64,000 bases of DNA from Duganella radicis. GTDB lineage: Bacteria; Pseudomonadota; Gammaproteobacteria; Burkholderiales; Burkholderiaceae_D. Below the pieces are notes generated by a model. It made no database searches. It had not been told where the DNA came from and saw nothing but the letters and a program-made list of their open reading frames with translations. The translations under genes were made by a program, and so were the position numbers. Position 1 is the stretch's first letter. The number at the start of each line of letters is the position of its first letter. The stretch is taken from contig NZ_WNKY01000001.1 of assembly GCF_009720825.1 (NCBI RefSeq), positions 434,001-498,000 of the forward strand. The letters run 5' to 3'. Of the stretch, positions 35,610-45,022 are shown piece after piece.

Positions 35610-36047
35610 TTAGCGCAATACCAGCACTGGAACCGGGCTGCGGCTGAGTACCTTTTGCGTCTCGCTGCCCAGGAATAAGGCTTCCATACCCTTGCGTCCG
35701 TGCGAGGCCATCGCCACCAGATCACAGCCGTGTTCGCGCACGGCGTCGATGATGGCCTGATTCGGCAGTTCGTGTTCGACCGACAGCGTGTCACACGCGA
35801 CCCCTTGCGCGCGACAGGCGGCCGCGACCTGCTCCAGGCAGGCGCTGGCGCGTTGCTGACTATGCTGGGCGTATTCCTTGGGGGTGTCGGACACCATGGC
35901 CGGATGCGCGCTCAGAAAATGGAATGGCATGCGCACATGCAGTACGCTCAGCCGCGCGCCACTGTCTTTGGCAAAGGCGATACAGGGGCCGATGGCAGCC
36001 ACCGACGGCGCCTCGCCATCGGTGGGAAACAGGATATGCTTGAACAT
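35610..36047 (-). CDS. Single-domain universal stress protein (UspA family)
   Basis: This 145-aa protein begins FKHILFPTDG and ends with the ATP-binding motif region ASHGRKGMEALFLGSETQ (G-x2-G-x7-GS), followed by VPVLVLR. UspA-type proteins with this motif bind ATP and support survival in stress and energy limitation. It is the only single-domain Usp here; the other four are tandem-domain. It lies 36 bp after the PHA synthase gene on the same strand, so it probably shares the FNR-controlled phaC promoter. Confidence 0.92.
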   Translation of the reverse strand: MFKHILFPTDGEAPSVAAIGPCIAFAKDSGARLSVLHVRMPFHFLSAHPAMVSDTPKEYAQHSQQRASACLEQVAAACRAQGVACDTLSVEHELPNQAIIDAVREHGCDLVAMASHGRKGMEALFLGSETQKVLSRSPVPVLVLR

Positions 36048-36083
36048 GATGACCTCCTTGTTGTTGGAAAAAGACGTTTGCGA

Positions 36084-37853
36084 TCAATGCCGGACGTCGG
36101 CGCCGCCTGACGTCACATACAGTCCTGGCGCCGGCCCCAATGTCCGGCCTTGTCCCATGGATGGCGGTCCGATCAGTACCTGCTCCGAATGACGCGACAG
36201 CCATTGTTGCCAGTGTCGCCACCAGGAGCCGTCACTGCGTTCGGCGCTATCGAGCCATTCCTGCGGACTGCGATACCCCGATGAGGGCGACCTGGCCGGA
36301 AGGCTGCGATAACTCCTGTGCGCGTGCCCGGGCTCGGAAACGATGCCGGCGTTGTGCCCCCCCGACGCCAGAACAAATTCGATCGGCGCGCCACACAGCA
36401 GATTAATCTTGTAGACGGATTGCCATGGCGAGACGTGGTCGCGTTCGGTCGCCACCACGAACATCGGCGTACGGATATCCGATAAGGCCACCGGTTTGCC
36501 GCCTGCCAGATAGCGCCCTTCCGCCAGATCGTTGCGCAGGAACAGGCCGTGCAGATACTCGCTGTGCATGCGGAACGGCAGCCGGGTGGTGTCCGCATTC
36601 CAGGCCAGCAGATCATTGGGCGCGCTGCGTTCGCCGAGGAGGTATTCGCGCATCATGCGGGACCACACCAGGTCGCGCGCATGCAGCAGTTGAAACGAGG
36701 CGGCCATTTGCTTGCCGTCGAGGTAGCCCTGATCCCACATCAGTGCGTCGAGGAAAGCCAGCTCGCTGTCGTCGATAAACAGTCCCAGCTCGCCTGGTTC
36801 GCTGAAATCGGTTTGCGCCGCCAGCAAGGTCAGCGAAGCCAGCTTGACGCATGCCGGATATTCTCCCGAAGCGATGGCGGCGGCGGCGATCGATAACAGC
36901 GTACCGCCCAAGCAGTAGCCTGCGGCATGCACGGGGGCGCCCCCGCTCACTTGGCTGGCCTGCCCCAGCGCCGCAAACAATCCGTGCCAGAGATAATCCT
37001 CCATGCCCAGCGCGCGATCCTGGGCTCCCGGATTACGCCAGGAAATCATCAGCACGGTATGCCCGTGCCGCACCAGGTATTGCACCAGAGAATTGTGCCG
37101 AGACAGATCGAGGATGTAGTACTTCATAATCCATGACGGCACGATCAGCACAGGCTCTCGGCACACCTTGTCGGTCTGCGGCGCATACTGAAGCAACTCG
37201 ATCAAGTCGTTTCGGTAGATCACCTCCCCTGGCGTGCAAGCCACATCGATGCCCGGCACATAACGCTGCCCGGGCGGTTCCGACAGTACCGAGCCTGGCG
37301 GTGCCCACTGGCGACACAGGTCGTTACGCCAATTCAGCATGCCGTCGATCAGACTGCCGCCATGGCTCTCGACCGCCGCGCGCAGCACCTCGGGATTGGT
37401 CCACAGGAAGTTCGATGGCGCCCACATATCGAGCAGCTGGCGCGCTGTAAAGGCTACCACCTGGGCATGATGCGGTGCGACGCCGGCCACCTCGCTGGTG
37501 GCCTGTTCCCACAGGCGTTCCAGTCGCTTGAACCCTTGTACATAATGGCAGAACGGCCATCCGCGCCAGCCGGCGCCGGCAAAGCGCCCGTCCGCTTCGA
37601 CCACGGTGGCCGGAGTGGCGTCGAACAGGCTCCTGTAACCATCGCCCGCCAACTCGGTGCATTTTCCGGGAGATACGGCCAGATGCTGCCACCAGTCCTG
37701 AAAGGCCAGCCACATTGCCGCCGGCGAAATGCCCAGCGTCAGCCGCGCAATCTGGCTCCGCAGGAAAATATCCAGCACCTGCCGGTTGTGCGGCGGAGCC
37801 GGCGCGATGAACGAGGGCGAGGCGTCTGATGCGGATAATGGTGCGGCTTTCAC
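36084..37853 (-). CDS. phaC: Class I poly(3-hydroxyalkanoate) synthase
   Basis: The GTG at 37853 follows CGGGAG and gives 589 aa, the usual class I length; longer readings lack a ribosome site. The N-terminal half has FQDWWQHLAV and the C-terminal half is an alpha/beta hydrolase with the lipase-like box GYCLGG (catalytic Cys near residue 314). Also present are the motif VPSWIMKYYILDL, an Asp in VATERDHVSPW and the His in ASGGHNAGI. The enzyme polymerises hydroxyacyl-CoA into storage granules. An FNR box lies at 37911-37924 with a CATAAT -10 element at 37887-37882, which suggests carbon storage as an electron sink in low oxygen. A reductase-type partner lies at 56902-57627. Confidence 0.95.
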   Translation of the reverse strand: MKAAPLSASDASPSFIAPAPPHNRQVLDIFLRSQIARLTLGISPAAMWLAFQDWWQHLAVSPGKCTELAGDGYRSLFDATPATVVEADGRFAGAGWRGWPFCHYVQGFKRLERLWEQATSEVAGVAPHHAQVVAFTARQLLDMWAPSNFLWTNPEVLRAAVESHGGSLIDGMLNWRNDLCRQWAPPGSVLSEPPGQRYVPGIDVACTPGEVIYRNDLIELLQYAPQTDKVCREPVLIVPSWIMKYYILDLSRHNSLVQYLVRHGHTVLMISWRNPGAQDRALGMEDYLWHGLFAALGQASQVSGGAPVHAAGYCLGGTLLSIAAAAIASGEYPACVKLASLTLLAAQTDFSEPGELGLFIDDSELAFLDALMWDQGYLDGKQMAASFQLLHARDLVWSRMMREYLLGERSAPNDLLAWNADTTRLPFRMHSEYLHGLFLRNDLAEGRYLAGGKPVALSDIRTPMFVVATERDHVSPWQSVYKINLLCGAPIEFVLASGGHNAGIVSEPGHAHRSYRSLPARSPSSGYRSPQEWLDSAERSDGSWWRHWQQWLSRHSEQVLIGPPSMGQGRTLGPAPGLYVTSGGADVRH

Positions 37854-37910
37854 ATGGAACTCCCGGATAAACGTTGCGTCGATTATGGTGACCCTGCCCT
37901 GTTCCGGTAT

Positions 37911-37924
37911 TTGATGCAGATCAA
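37911..37924 (-). promoter_or_regulatory. FNR box for phaC
   Basis: TTGATGCAGATCAA, a perfect TTGAT-N4-ATCAA. The centre is about 65 bp before the phaC start; a CATAAT hexamer lies where a -10 is expected if the box is centred near -41. Confidence 0.8.
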
Positions 37925-37974
37925 ATCCCTTCGCGATCATGCGCAATATGCGACGTCAGCGAACCAGCGCGGAT

Positions 37975-37988
37975 TTGATCTGGATCAT
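37975..37988 (+). promoter_or_regulatory. FNR box for the tandem Usp gene at 38057
   Basis: TTGATCTGGATCAT, nine of ten consensus bases. Centre about 75 bp before the ATG; TAACCT at 38011-38016 is a possible -10. Confidence 0.75.
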
Positions 37989-38056
37989 TAAATTTCGAGA
38001 TTGTGTTTGCTAACCTCATCCCGGTCCGCATAGCGACCACGAACCCGGAGGCTTCC

Positions 38057-38899
38057 ATGTCCTACAAAACCATCCTCGTCCATGTCGACCAATCGCCGCT
38101 CGCCCCGGCACGCATCGAATTGGCCGCTCGCCTGACGCGCACGCAGGAGGCGCATCTGATCGGCGCCGGGCTGACCGGGATAACCATGGCGTATTATCGG
38201 AATCGCAGCGTGGCCGATGGCGGTCCGTTGTCGCAGCGCGAACTGGATCAGCTGAAACAAGGCACCCAACAAGCACTGGAGCGTTTCGAAGCGCAGGCAC
38301 GCGGCTTCGATATCAGCCATGAGGCGCGGTATAGCGACGATGAGGCGGGGACCGGGCTGGCGTTGCAAGCCCGTTATGCGGACCTGATTGTCCTCAGTCA
38401 GGCGGCGCCGGAAACCAGCGGATTCGGCAGCGGCCCGCAACTGCCGGAAATGCTCGCCTTGCATGGTGGCCGGCCCCTGTTGATTGTGCCTTACGCCGGC
38501 ACCTTCCCGCGTCTGGACCGCCACGCCCTGATCGCCTGGGATGGTAGCCGCGCCGCGACCCGGGCCCTGACCGATGCGTTGCCGCTGTTGCAGCGCAGCG
38601 CGCGAGTCACGGTAGCGGTATTCAACTCGGATCGCCACAACAGCCTGCACGGCGGCGAGCCCGGAGCCGACATCGCGCTGTATCTGACGCGGCACGGCGT
38701 CAATGTCGAAGTCATGCGGCAGACCACGGTGCCGGGCGACGATGTCGGCGGCGCCTTGCTATCACTGGCGGCAGACATCGGCGCCGATCTGCTGGTGATG
38801 GGCGCTTACGGTCATCAGCGCTGGCGCGAAATCCTGCTGGGCGGCGTCACCCGCCATGTGCTGCGATCAATGACCTTGCCTGTGCTGATGTCGCATTGA
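38057..38899 (+). CDS. Tandem-domain universal stress protein
   Basis: The ATG at 38057 follows GGAGG; 280 aa made of two Usp domains. The first starts SYKTILVHVDQSP; the second has LIAWDGSRAATRAL and ends with the ATP-binding loop MGAYGHQRWREILLGGVTRHVL. Proteins of this type are induced by oxygen limitation and energy stress in many proteobacteria. It is divergent from phaC, with two FNR boxes between them. A related gene follows 24 bp downstream of its stop. Confidence 0.93.
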   Translation: MSYKTILVHVDQSPLAPARIELAARLTRTQEAHLIGAGLTGITMAYYRNRSVADGGPLSQRELDQLKQGTQQALERFEAQARGFDISHEARYSDDEAGTGLALQARYADLIVLSQAAPETSGFGSGPQLPEMLALHGGRPLLIVPYAGTFPRLDRHALIAWDGSRAATRALTDALPLLQRSARVTVAVFNSDRHNSLHGGEPGADIALYLTRHGVNVEVMRQTTVPGDDVGGALLSLAADIGADLLVMGAYGHQRWREILLGGVTRHVLRSMTLPVLMSH

Positions 38900-38923
38900 T
38901 CGCCCCCTGACCGATCCGTCAAA

Positions 38924-39772
38924 ATGTCCTATAAAACAATTCTGGTCCATGCCGACCAATCGCCGGGCGCCCCCGCACGCATGACCTTTGCCATACAGCT
39001 TGCGCTGACATGCGACGCGCATCTGACCGCATTGGCCTGCACCGGCTTGTCCCGCTTCGCCGCAATGGGCGATCCGGACCGCGTGTGGCCGCGGGTCGAA
39101 GACGAACTAAGGTTATGGTGCACGTATGCGCACGACAGTCTGACCGCGTTCGCGTCATATAGCGCAAAAGCGGGGCTGCGAGCTTTCGACATGAAGCTGC
39201 TCACCGACGATCCCGAAGACGCCTTTATGTTGCTGGCGCCCTGCCACGATCTTCTGATTCTGAGTCAGGGCACGCCCCGTCAGGCCGCTCCCGGCGTGAT
39301 CCGTGACTTGCCAGGGAATCTGTTGCTGCATAGTGGACGTCCGCTGCTGCTGGTCCCCAATCAGGCCGGCGAGGACAATCCGTCATGCGCCCCCCTGCAC
39401 CATCCGCTGCTGGCCTGGGATGGCAGCCGCGCGGCCGCACGCGCGGCACGCGACGCCCTGCCGCTGCTGAAGCAGGCCGGCATGGTCACGCTGCTGGTGC
39501 TCAATCCCGAGGTACAGACGGCATGCGACGGAATGGCCCCGGGCGCCGACATGGCCTTGTTCCTCTCCCGCCACGGCGTGCGGGTGGAGGTGATGTGCGA
39601 GTACACCCGTGTCAACACCGGCGACGCCTTGTTGTGCGTGGCGTCCGCATTGCATTGTGATTTGCTGGTCATGGGCGGCTATGGCCACCGCCGCGCGCGC
39701 GAAGTGCTGCTGGGCGGGGCTACCCAAACCATCCTCAACAACATGCGATTACCGGTACTGATTTCACACTGA
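38924..39772 (+). CDS. Tandem-domain universal stress protein
   Basis: This 282-aa protein starts SYKTILVHADQSPGAPAR, like the preceding gene, and has a second domain with LLAWDGSRAAARAARDAL and a final MGGYGHRRAREVLLGGATQTIL motif. The ribosome site before its ATG is weak. It probably belongs to one operon with the previous Usp gene and the following globin-GGDEF-EAL gene (12 bp after its stop), and so would come under the FNR box at 37975. Confidence 0.92.
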   Translation: MSYKTILVHADQSPGAPARMTFAIQLALTCDAHLTALACTGLSRFAAMGDPDRVWPRVEDELRLWCTYAHDSLTAFASYSAKAGLRAFDMKLLTDDPEDAFMLLAPCHDLLILSQGTPRQAAPGVIRDLPGNLLLHSGRPLLLVPNQAGEDNPSCAPLHHPLLAWDGSRAAARAARDALPLLKQAGMVTLLVLNPEVQTACDGMAPGADMALFLSRHGVRVEVMCEYTRVNTGDALLCVASALHCDLLVMGGYGHRRAREVLLGGATQTILNNMRLPVLISH

Positions 39773-39784
39773 ATAGCACAGCAT

Positions 39785-42373
39785 ATGATGGCGATCAACC
39801 TTTTCGACATAGACCAGGCCACCCGCAATATGATGCCGGCCCCCGACGACCTGCGGCAGCGCATGCAATACCTGGAAATCGGGCCGGCCGACCTTGCGCT
39901 CCTGCGCCAGATTCATCCCCTGCTGCGATCACGCATGCAATCAGTGATCGAAGGGTTTTATCAGCACTTGCTGAATGTGCCGGCCTTGCGGCAGCTGCTC
40001 GGCGACGACCGCGCGATCACGCGCCTGCGTCATTTGCAAAGCGCCTATTTCCATGAGTTGACCGCCGGCGACTATGGCGAGGAATACGTGCGCAACCGGC
40101 TGCGCGTGGGATTGGTGCACCAACGCATCGGACTGGCGCCGGTGTGGTACATCGGCGCCTATCGCAAGTATCTTGCCGACCTCGGACCGCTACTGCGCGA
40201 TCTGTTGCGGGATCGCCCGCAGGACTTTTTGCCCACCTATGCCGCGCTGTTCAAGATTGTCAACTTTGACATGGGTCTGGCGCTCGATACCTATATCCAG
40301 GCCGGCCGCCAGGAGCTGCTGGGGCTGAAGAACTATTCCGAGCAAATTATCAGCAGCATGCCATCCGGCGTGATGGTGATCGACGATGATGAAACCGTGC
40401 GCACCGTCAACCAGTCCATGCTGCTGATGTTGGGGGTGCAGGGCGACAGATCGGCGCAGATCTGTTACCGGGAGCTGGTGGCCGATCCGACGCTGCGCCA
40501 GCACATTGCCGAGGGCCTGCGCCAGCGGACTTACCGCGGCAAGGTGACGGTCGGCCTGCCGGAGCCTTTGCGCCATCTGCGCTGCTGCCTGTCGCGTACC
40601 CTGCTCGACAACCAGCATCGGTTGCTGCTGATCGCCGAGGACATCACCGAGCCCATGCAGGCGCGGGCCGAACTGCGCGACAGCGAAGCACGCTTCCGTG
40701 CCGCGTTCGGTCAGGCCGCGGTCGGGCTGGCCCAGGTCTCCTGCGATGGCAACTGGTTGCGGGTCAATCGCAAGCTGCTCGACATCGTTGGCTACAGTGA
40801 AGCTGAAATGCTGCAACTGAATTTGTCCGACCTGGTCACACCGGAAGACTGGGAAATCGACGCGCCGCTGATGCGCGGCGTAGTTGCCGGCGATCTGCAG
40901 AGCTCTAGCCGGGAAAAACGCTATCTATGCAAGGACGGCAGTGACGTCTGGGTCAAGGTCACACTGTCGGCCATGCGTCCCGGTGCTGATCAGCCCAGCC
41001 TGGTGGCGGTAATCGAAGATATCTCCCAGCGCAAGCAATTCGAGGATGAACTGATGCACGTCGCCAGCCACGACGCCCTCACAGGTCTGGCGAATCGGAT
41101 GTTGCTGCTGGACCATATAGGCCAGGCGATAGCCCAGGCCCGGCGCCACCAACACCATATCGCCCTGCTATTTCTGGACCTGGACCGCTTCAAAACCATT
41201 AACGACAGTTTGGGCCATGATGCCGGGGACCGCGTCATCGTCGAGGTGGGACGTCGCCTGCGGCAAGCGGTACGGGCCGTGGATACGGTGGCACGCCTGG
41301 GGGGAGATGAATTCGTGGTGCTGCTGGCCGATCTGCCGCAAGAGCGGATTGCCGCCACCATGGCGCAACAGATCCTGGCGGTGCTGTTTGAACCGATGCT
41401 GATACACGGTCACGAACTGGCGCCGGCCAGCAGCATCGGCATCAGCATCTATCCCAAGGACGGGGAGGACGCGAAGACCCTGCTGAAGAATGCCGATGCC
41501 GCCATGTATCAGGCCAAATCCATGGGCCGCGGCGACTACCAGTTCTACAATAGCGAAATGAATGCCAGCACGCTGCATAGACTGACGCTGGAAAGCGGTC
41601 TGCGTCACGCGGTTGAGCGGGACGAGCTGCAACTGACGTATCAACCGCAGGTCGAGCTGGTAAGCGGCCGCATCGTCGGCGTGGAGGTGCTGTTGCGCTG
41701 GCATCCGGAGCAACAGCGGCTGGTCATGCCCGACGTGTTCATCCCGATTGCGGAGGAAACCGGGTTGATCGTGCCCATCGGCGAGTGGGTGCTGCGGACC
41801 GCGTGCTCCCAACTGGTCGCGTGGCGTCAGGCCGGTTTGCCTGACGTGCGCATCGCCGTCAACCTGTCCGCGCGTCAGTTCCGCCAACCCGGCCTGGACG
41901 ACATGGTATCCCGGGTCCTGGCCGACACCGGTTGTCACGCCGGCTGCCTGGAACTGGAAATCACCGAAACCGTGCTGATGGAGCGGCCAGACAGCGCGGC
42001 GCAAGCGCTGCAGCGCCTGAGCGACATGGGGGTGAGACTGGCGATCGACGACTTCGGCACCGGCTATTCGAGCTTGTCCTACCTGAAGCGCTTCCCCATC
42101 CATGCATTGAAAATAGACCGCTCGTTTGTGCGCGACATTCCCTATGACGCGGATGACGCCGCCATCGCGGGGGCGGTTGTCGCCGTGGCGCACAGCATGG
42201 GATTGAGCGTGGTGGCCGAAGGCGTGGAGACACTGGCGCAATGCGAGTTTTTACGCGGCCTGCATTGCGACCATGCGCAGGGCTACTACTTCAGCCAGCC
42301 TTTGAACGCGGCGGCGCTGGCCAGCCTGCTAAGGGACGGACTCGTCACCGGCGCGCAAATCGGCGCGGCGTAG
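39785..42373 (+). CDS. Globin-coupled PAS-PAS-GGDEF-EAL c-di-GMP enzyme
   Basis: The 862-aa protein has a sensor-globin domain (about 15-180) with the proximal-His region VGLVHQRIGLAPVWYIGAYR, two PAS-like domains (about 190-300 and 305-425), a GGDEF domain with an intact LGGDEFVVLL, and an EAL domain. The EAL motif reads EVL, but LEITETVL, IDDFGTGYSSL, LKIDRSFV and VVAEGVET are conserved, so hydrolysis is possible. Globin-coupled sensors bind O2 through heme and tune c-di-GMP turnover. Operon position with Usp genes links biofilm/motility control to oxygen. Which activity dominates cannot be read from sequence. Confidence 0.92.
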   Translation: MMAINLFDIDQATRNMMPAPDDLRQRMQYLEIGPADLALLRQIHPLLRSRMQSVIEGFYQHLLNVPALRQLLGDDRAITRLRHLQSAYFHELTAGDYGEEYVRNRLRVGLVHQRIGLAPVWYIGAYRKYLADLGPLLRDLLRDRPQDFLPTYAALFKIVNFDMGLALDTYIQAGRQELLGLKNYSEQIISSMPSGVMVIDDDETVRTVNQSMLLMLGVQGDRSAQICYRELVADPTLRQHIAEGLRQRTYRGKVTVGLPEPLRHLRCCLSRTLLDNQHRLLLIAEDITEPMQARAELRDSEARFRAAFGQAAVGLAQVSCDGNWLRVNRKLLDIVGYSEAEMLQLNLSDLVTPEDWEIDAPLMRGVVAGDLQSSSREKRYLCKDGSDVWVKVTLSAMRPGADQPSLVAVIEDISQRKQFEDELMHVASHDALTGLANRMLLLDHIGQAIAQARRHQHHIALLFLDLDRFKTINDSLGHDAGDRVIVEVGRRLRQAVRAVDTVARLGGDEFVVLLADLPQERIAATMAQQILAVLFEPMLIHGHELAPASSIGISIYPKDGEDAKTLLKNADAAMYQAKSMGRGDYQFYNSEMNASTLHRLTLESGLRHAVERDELQLTYQPQVELVSGRIVGVEVLLRWHPEQQRLVMPDVFIPIAEETGLIVPIGEWVLRTACSQLVAWRQAGLPDVRIAVNLSARQFRQPGLDDMVSRVLADTGCHAGCLELEITETVLMERPDSAAQALQRLSDMGVRLAIDDFGTGYSSLSYLKRFPIHALKIDRSFVRDIPYDADDAAIAGAVVAVAHSMGLSVVAEGVETLAQCEFLRGLHCDHAQGYYFSQPLNAAALASLLRDGLVTGAQIGAA

Positions 42374-42408
42374 TTTGCCCGACCGCGGCCGCGGCCCGCT
42401 AGGCAAAC
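42373..42408. terminator. Bidirectional hairpin between convergent genes
   Basis: GTTTGCC and GGCAAAC arms enclose a GC-rich centre containing CCGCGGCCGCGG. It overlaps the stop codons of both converging genes. Confidence 0.6.
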
Positions 42409-43592
42409 ACGCCGCAAATGCTGCGCGCCAGCGGCCACCCCGCCGGCAGCAGGGACAGCCAGCCATCTTCCCACGCCAGCATGCCGTCATCGCGCATGCT
42501 GCGCAAGACCTTTGCCTGAGCGGCAAAGTACCCGGCGAAGTCGATGCCGAACAGCGTCTCCATCATGGCGGTGGGCAACTCGAACTCGCACAGCAGCGTC
42601 TGCATCGCCATCCGCCGCAACAGCTGGTCGCGGCTCAGCGTTATGCCGCCGGCGATTGGCGACGCCCGGGTTTCGATGCGCCAGCAATAGTCGGCCGCCG
42701 CCCTGGCGTGCTGGCTGAGGCTGGCGCCGATGGCGTTGATCGCCCCCGCCCCGACAGCCAGCAGATTCGGTCCGGCAAAACGACAATCGCCTTGCGGATA
42801 ACGCTGCTGGCTGACCAGCAGACGGGTCAGGTCTGCCGTGTTCTGGTCGCGTACAAACAAGTCCACACCGGCATGTCTGTAGCCGCCGTCCTCCAGCACC
42901 TGGAGGTGCAGTTTGCGCAGCCAGCGGCCTCGCAGGGCGATGCGATCCGGCGCCAGCCGTACGAGATTCTGCAGGCGTCTTGCCAGTATGAATTCATTGC
43001 GATATGCGGCGGGCTGATGGATAGCCAACTGCACCGTCCGGTAGCCCGCCTCTCTCGCACGGGCCAACCACTGCGCGTCGCGTCGGCGGTCCTCCCGCGT
43101 GCCGCTCTCGATGGACAGCTCATTGAAACCGATGCAGCGCAGGTTGCGCAGCCGCCCGGCGCTGAAGTGACGGGTCACTGCCAGGCGGTACATACCGCGG
43201 CAGTCGGGGCGGACGTCGAAATGTCGCCGCAGACCATCGACCAGGCCCGCCACCTGGGCGTCGCCCAACAACTGTGGCGTACGACCGAAGTCCCACTGCG
43301 TGACCGCCGCGCCCCCGCCCCACCGCGTCCCCTGGTCCGCGATCTCAGTCAACAAGGCTGCATGATAGCGGCCGATATCCGGGCCGCTCACCGCGCACGG
43401 CATGCTCACCGCAAATTGCAGGCCATGGCCCGGCCACGTCGCCTGGTTTCCCGGCCCACCCTCGGGGACGAAATCCTTGCGGAAGGCGTGTACCCCCGGA
43501 TAGGGGAAATAGACCGGCCGCAGGTGGCGGTATTTGTCCGCTATCGCTCGCTCCCTGTTGGCGAGCGTCGAGCCTGGTAGTGCCGATTGCAT
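42399..43592 (-). CDS. HemN-like protein lacking the radical-SAM cysteine motif
   Basis: The ATG at 43592 gives 397 aa. Alignment by eye to oxygen-independent coproporphyrinogen III oxidase (HemN) is clear at both ends: DKYRHLRPVYFPYPGVHAF at the start, GGYRHAGVDLFVRDQN, LLAVGAGAINAIGASLSQ and ITLSRDQLLRRMAMQTLLCEF later. The HemN cluster motif CxxxCxxC should follow at about residues 55-70. Here the segment reads AVSMPCAVSGPDIGRY, so only one cysteine remains. It therefore should not carry the usual 4Fe-4S cluster or make SAM radicals, and may be a heme-handling or regulatory paralogue. An FNR-like box lies upstream. Confidence 0.85.
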   Translation of the reverse strand: MQSALPGSTLANRERAIADKYRHLRPVYFPYPGVHAFRKDFVPEGGPGNQATWPGHGLQFAVSMPCAVSGPDIGRYHAALLTEIADQGTRWGGGAAVTQWDFGRTPQLLGDAQVAGLVDGLRRHFDVRPDCRGMYRLAVTRHFSAGRLRNLRCIGFNELSIESGTREDRRRDAQWLARAREAGYRTVQLAIHQPAAYRNEFILARRLQNLVRLAPDRIALRGRWLRKLHLQVLEDGGYRHAGVDLFVRDQNTADLTRLLVSQQRYPQGDCRFAGPNLLAVGAGAINAIGASLSQHARAAADYCWRIETRASPIAGGITLSRDQLLRRMAMQTLLCEFELPTAMMETLFGIDFAGYFAAQAKVLRSMRDDGMLAWEDGWLSLLPAGWPLARSICGVFA

Positions 43593-43653
43593 GGCTGCCG
43601 CCCCCGTTGACTGTTGTGCTACCGAATGTACCGTCCGGGCGATCGCGCAGGCC

Positions 43654-43667
43654 ATGACCCAGATCAA
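43654..43667 (-). promoter_or_regulatory. FNR-like box for the HemN-like gene
   Basis: ATGACCCAGATCAA, with one good half-site. Centre about 68 bp before the start codon; TACATT in the minus direction (43630-43625) is a possible -10. Confidence 0.55.
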
Positions 43668-43720
43668 ATCCGCTGTTCTTGCGACAAGTCAGCCGCACAA
43701 TAGGGAAGGGTCGGGAAAGT

Positions 43721-43734
43721 TTGATTTAGATCAT
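43721..43734 (+). promoter_or_regulatory. FNR box for the Usp gene at 43795
   Basis: TTGATTTAGATCAT. Centre about 67 bp before the ATG; TAGCAT at 43757-43762 fits a -10 for a site at -41.5. Confidence 0.8.
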
Positions 43735-43794
43735 ACAAACGCGCGACCTGGATGCATAGCATACCTCCAGGGATCTAAACAAACGGAGTTCACC

Positions 43795-44631
43795 ATGTAC
43801 AAAACCATTGTTGTTCATCTTGCCAGTGGAGAAAGCGTCTGCGCCACCATGCGCGTCGCCGCCAGGCTTGCCGGCCAGATGGAGGCCCATCTGATCGGCA
43901 CGGCCACCACCGGCGTCGTCGAGCTGAATTACCTGATGGCGGCCGGTGCGCCCATGGCGGTGATGGCGGCGGCCGACATCGACGATCTGCGGCAGGAGGC
44001 GCAGCAGCAACTGCGCCAGTTTGAAGCGCAATGTCAGGCGCATGGTGTGCCCTCTTTCGAGGCGCGCCTGATGGATACCTCGGCGGCCGACGCGCTGCTG
44101 CTGCAATCGCGTTACTGCGATTTGCTGGTCGCCGGGAAAGCGGATCTGCTGGACTATGGCATGCTGCTGCCAGCCAGGCTGCCCGACACGCTGCTGACCA
44201 AGGCGGCACGGCCGGTATTGCTGGTACCCGCCAACATGCCGGCCGATGTGCGCTTCGACAAGATCATGCTCGCCTGGAATGGCAGCCAGGCGGCCAGCCG
44301 CGCCATCGCCTTCGCGATGCCGTTGATCGCCCGCGCCTCAAAAGTCTACGTCGCGGTTTGCAACGCGACACAGGAACGCATTGACGTGGGCGGCGATCCC
44401 GGGGTGGATCTGGCGGTGTATCTGTCGCGCCTGCACCGCAATGTCGAGCTGCTGCGGCGCGATACCGATGAAGACCCCGACCTGGCGCTGACCTCCCTGG
44501 CGGCCGAGGCGGGAGTGCACCTGATCGTGGCCGGCGCCTTTGGCCATAGCCGTATCCATGACCTGGTCTTGGGCAGCACCACCCGCGGCTTGATTGCCCG
44601 CGCCGAAGTCCCCCTGTTGATGGCGAATTGA
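43795..44631 (+). CDS. Tandem-domain universal stress protein
   Basis: The ATG at 43795 gives 278 aa. Domain one begins YKTIVVHLASGESVCATMRV; domain two has IMLAWNGSQAASRAIAFAM and ends AGAFGHSRIHDLVLGSTTRGLI, a variant of the ATP-binding loop. It is more diverged from the other tandem Usps than they are from each other. It is divergent from the HemN-like gene with paired FNR boxes between, and is followed 8 bp later by a small membrane protein gene. Confidence 0.92.
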   Translation: MYKTIVVHLASGESVCATMRVAARLAGQMEAHLIGTATTGVVELNYLMAAGAPMAVMAAADIDDLRQEAQQQLRQFEAQCQAHGVPSFEARLMDTSAADALLLQSRYCDLLVAGKADLLDYGMLLPARLPDTLLTKAARPVLLVPANMPADVRFDKIMLAWNGSQAASRAIAFAMPLIARASKVYVAVCNATQERIDVGGDPGVDLAVYLSRLHRNVELLRRDTDEDPDLALTSLAAEAGVHLIVAGAFGHSRIHDLVLGSTTRGLIARAEVPLLMAN

Positions 44632-44639
44632 GTCCGACC

Positions 44640-44981
44640 ATGCGCTCCCCGATACCGACTGTTAGCCAGGAGGATGCCGCCTTACCGGAAGCGCTGGAGC
44701 TGCTGCTGGCCGAGAAGCGCACCGCGCTGTCGCTGCTCAGGACCGGGATTGCCGTGTTTGCTTTGCCGCTCTCGGCTTTAAGTCTGCTGCTCGCAACCTC
44801 GCGCAACTACCGCTTCGAAGAAGTGATGGCGATCTTGCTACCTCTGCTGATACTGTCGGCGAGCCTGCTGATACTCGCGTGTTATCTGGTCGTCCGGGCC
44901 ATGGCGGCGGTGCATCGCTGCGATCGCCATTTTGCCGATCTCAAGCATCGCAGCCCGATGCTGACCGCTCTCATCGATTAA
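44640..44981 (+). CDS. Small membrane protein, DUF202-like
   Basis: The ATG at 44640 gives 113 aa. The pattern EALELLLAEKRTALSLLRTGIAVFALPLS, with two hydrophobic helices (about 38-57 and 66-88) and a basic tail, resembles DUF202/YidH-type inner-membrane proteins. The function is unknown. It lies in the Usp operon and ends at a strong terminator. Confidence 0.7.
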   Translation: MRSPIPTVSQEDAALPEALELLLAEKRTALSLLRTGIAVFALPLSALSLLLATSRNYRFEEVMAILLPLLILSASLLILACYLVVRAMAAVHRCDRHFADLKHRSPMLTALID

Positions 44982-44983
44982 AA

Positions 44984-45012
44984 CGGCCCGGCCGCTGGCG
45001 CCAGCCGGGCCG
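44984..45012. terminator. Strong bidirectional terminator hairpin
   Basis: CGGCCCGGC and GCCGGGCCG arms (9 bp) around an inner TGGCGCCA palindrome, between the convergent membrane protein and Hsp20 genes. Confidence 0.8.
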
Positions 45013-45022
45013 ATGCCGTGCT

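Noticed and set aside
35286..35678. 130-codon plus-strand ORF after the IS
   Set aside because: Its C-terminal part is antisense to the Usp gene; the opposite strand frame is more protein-like.
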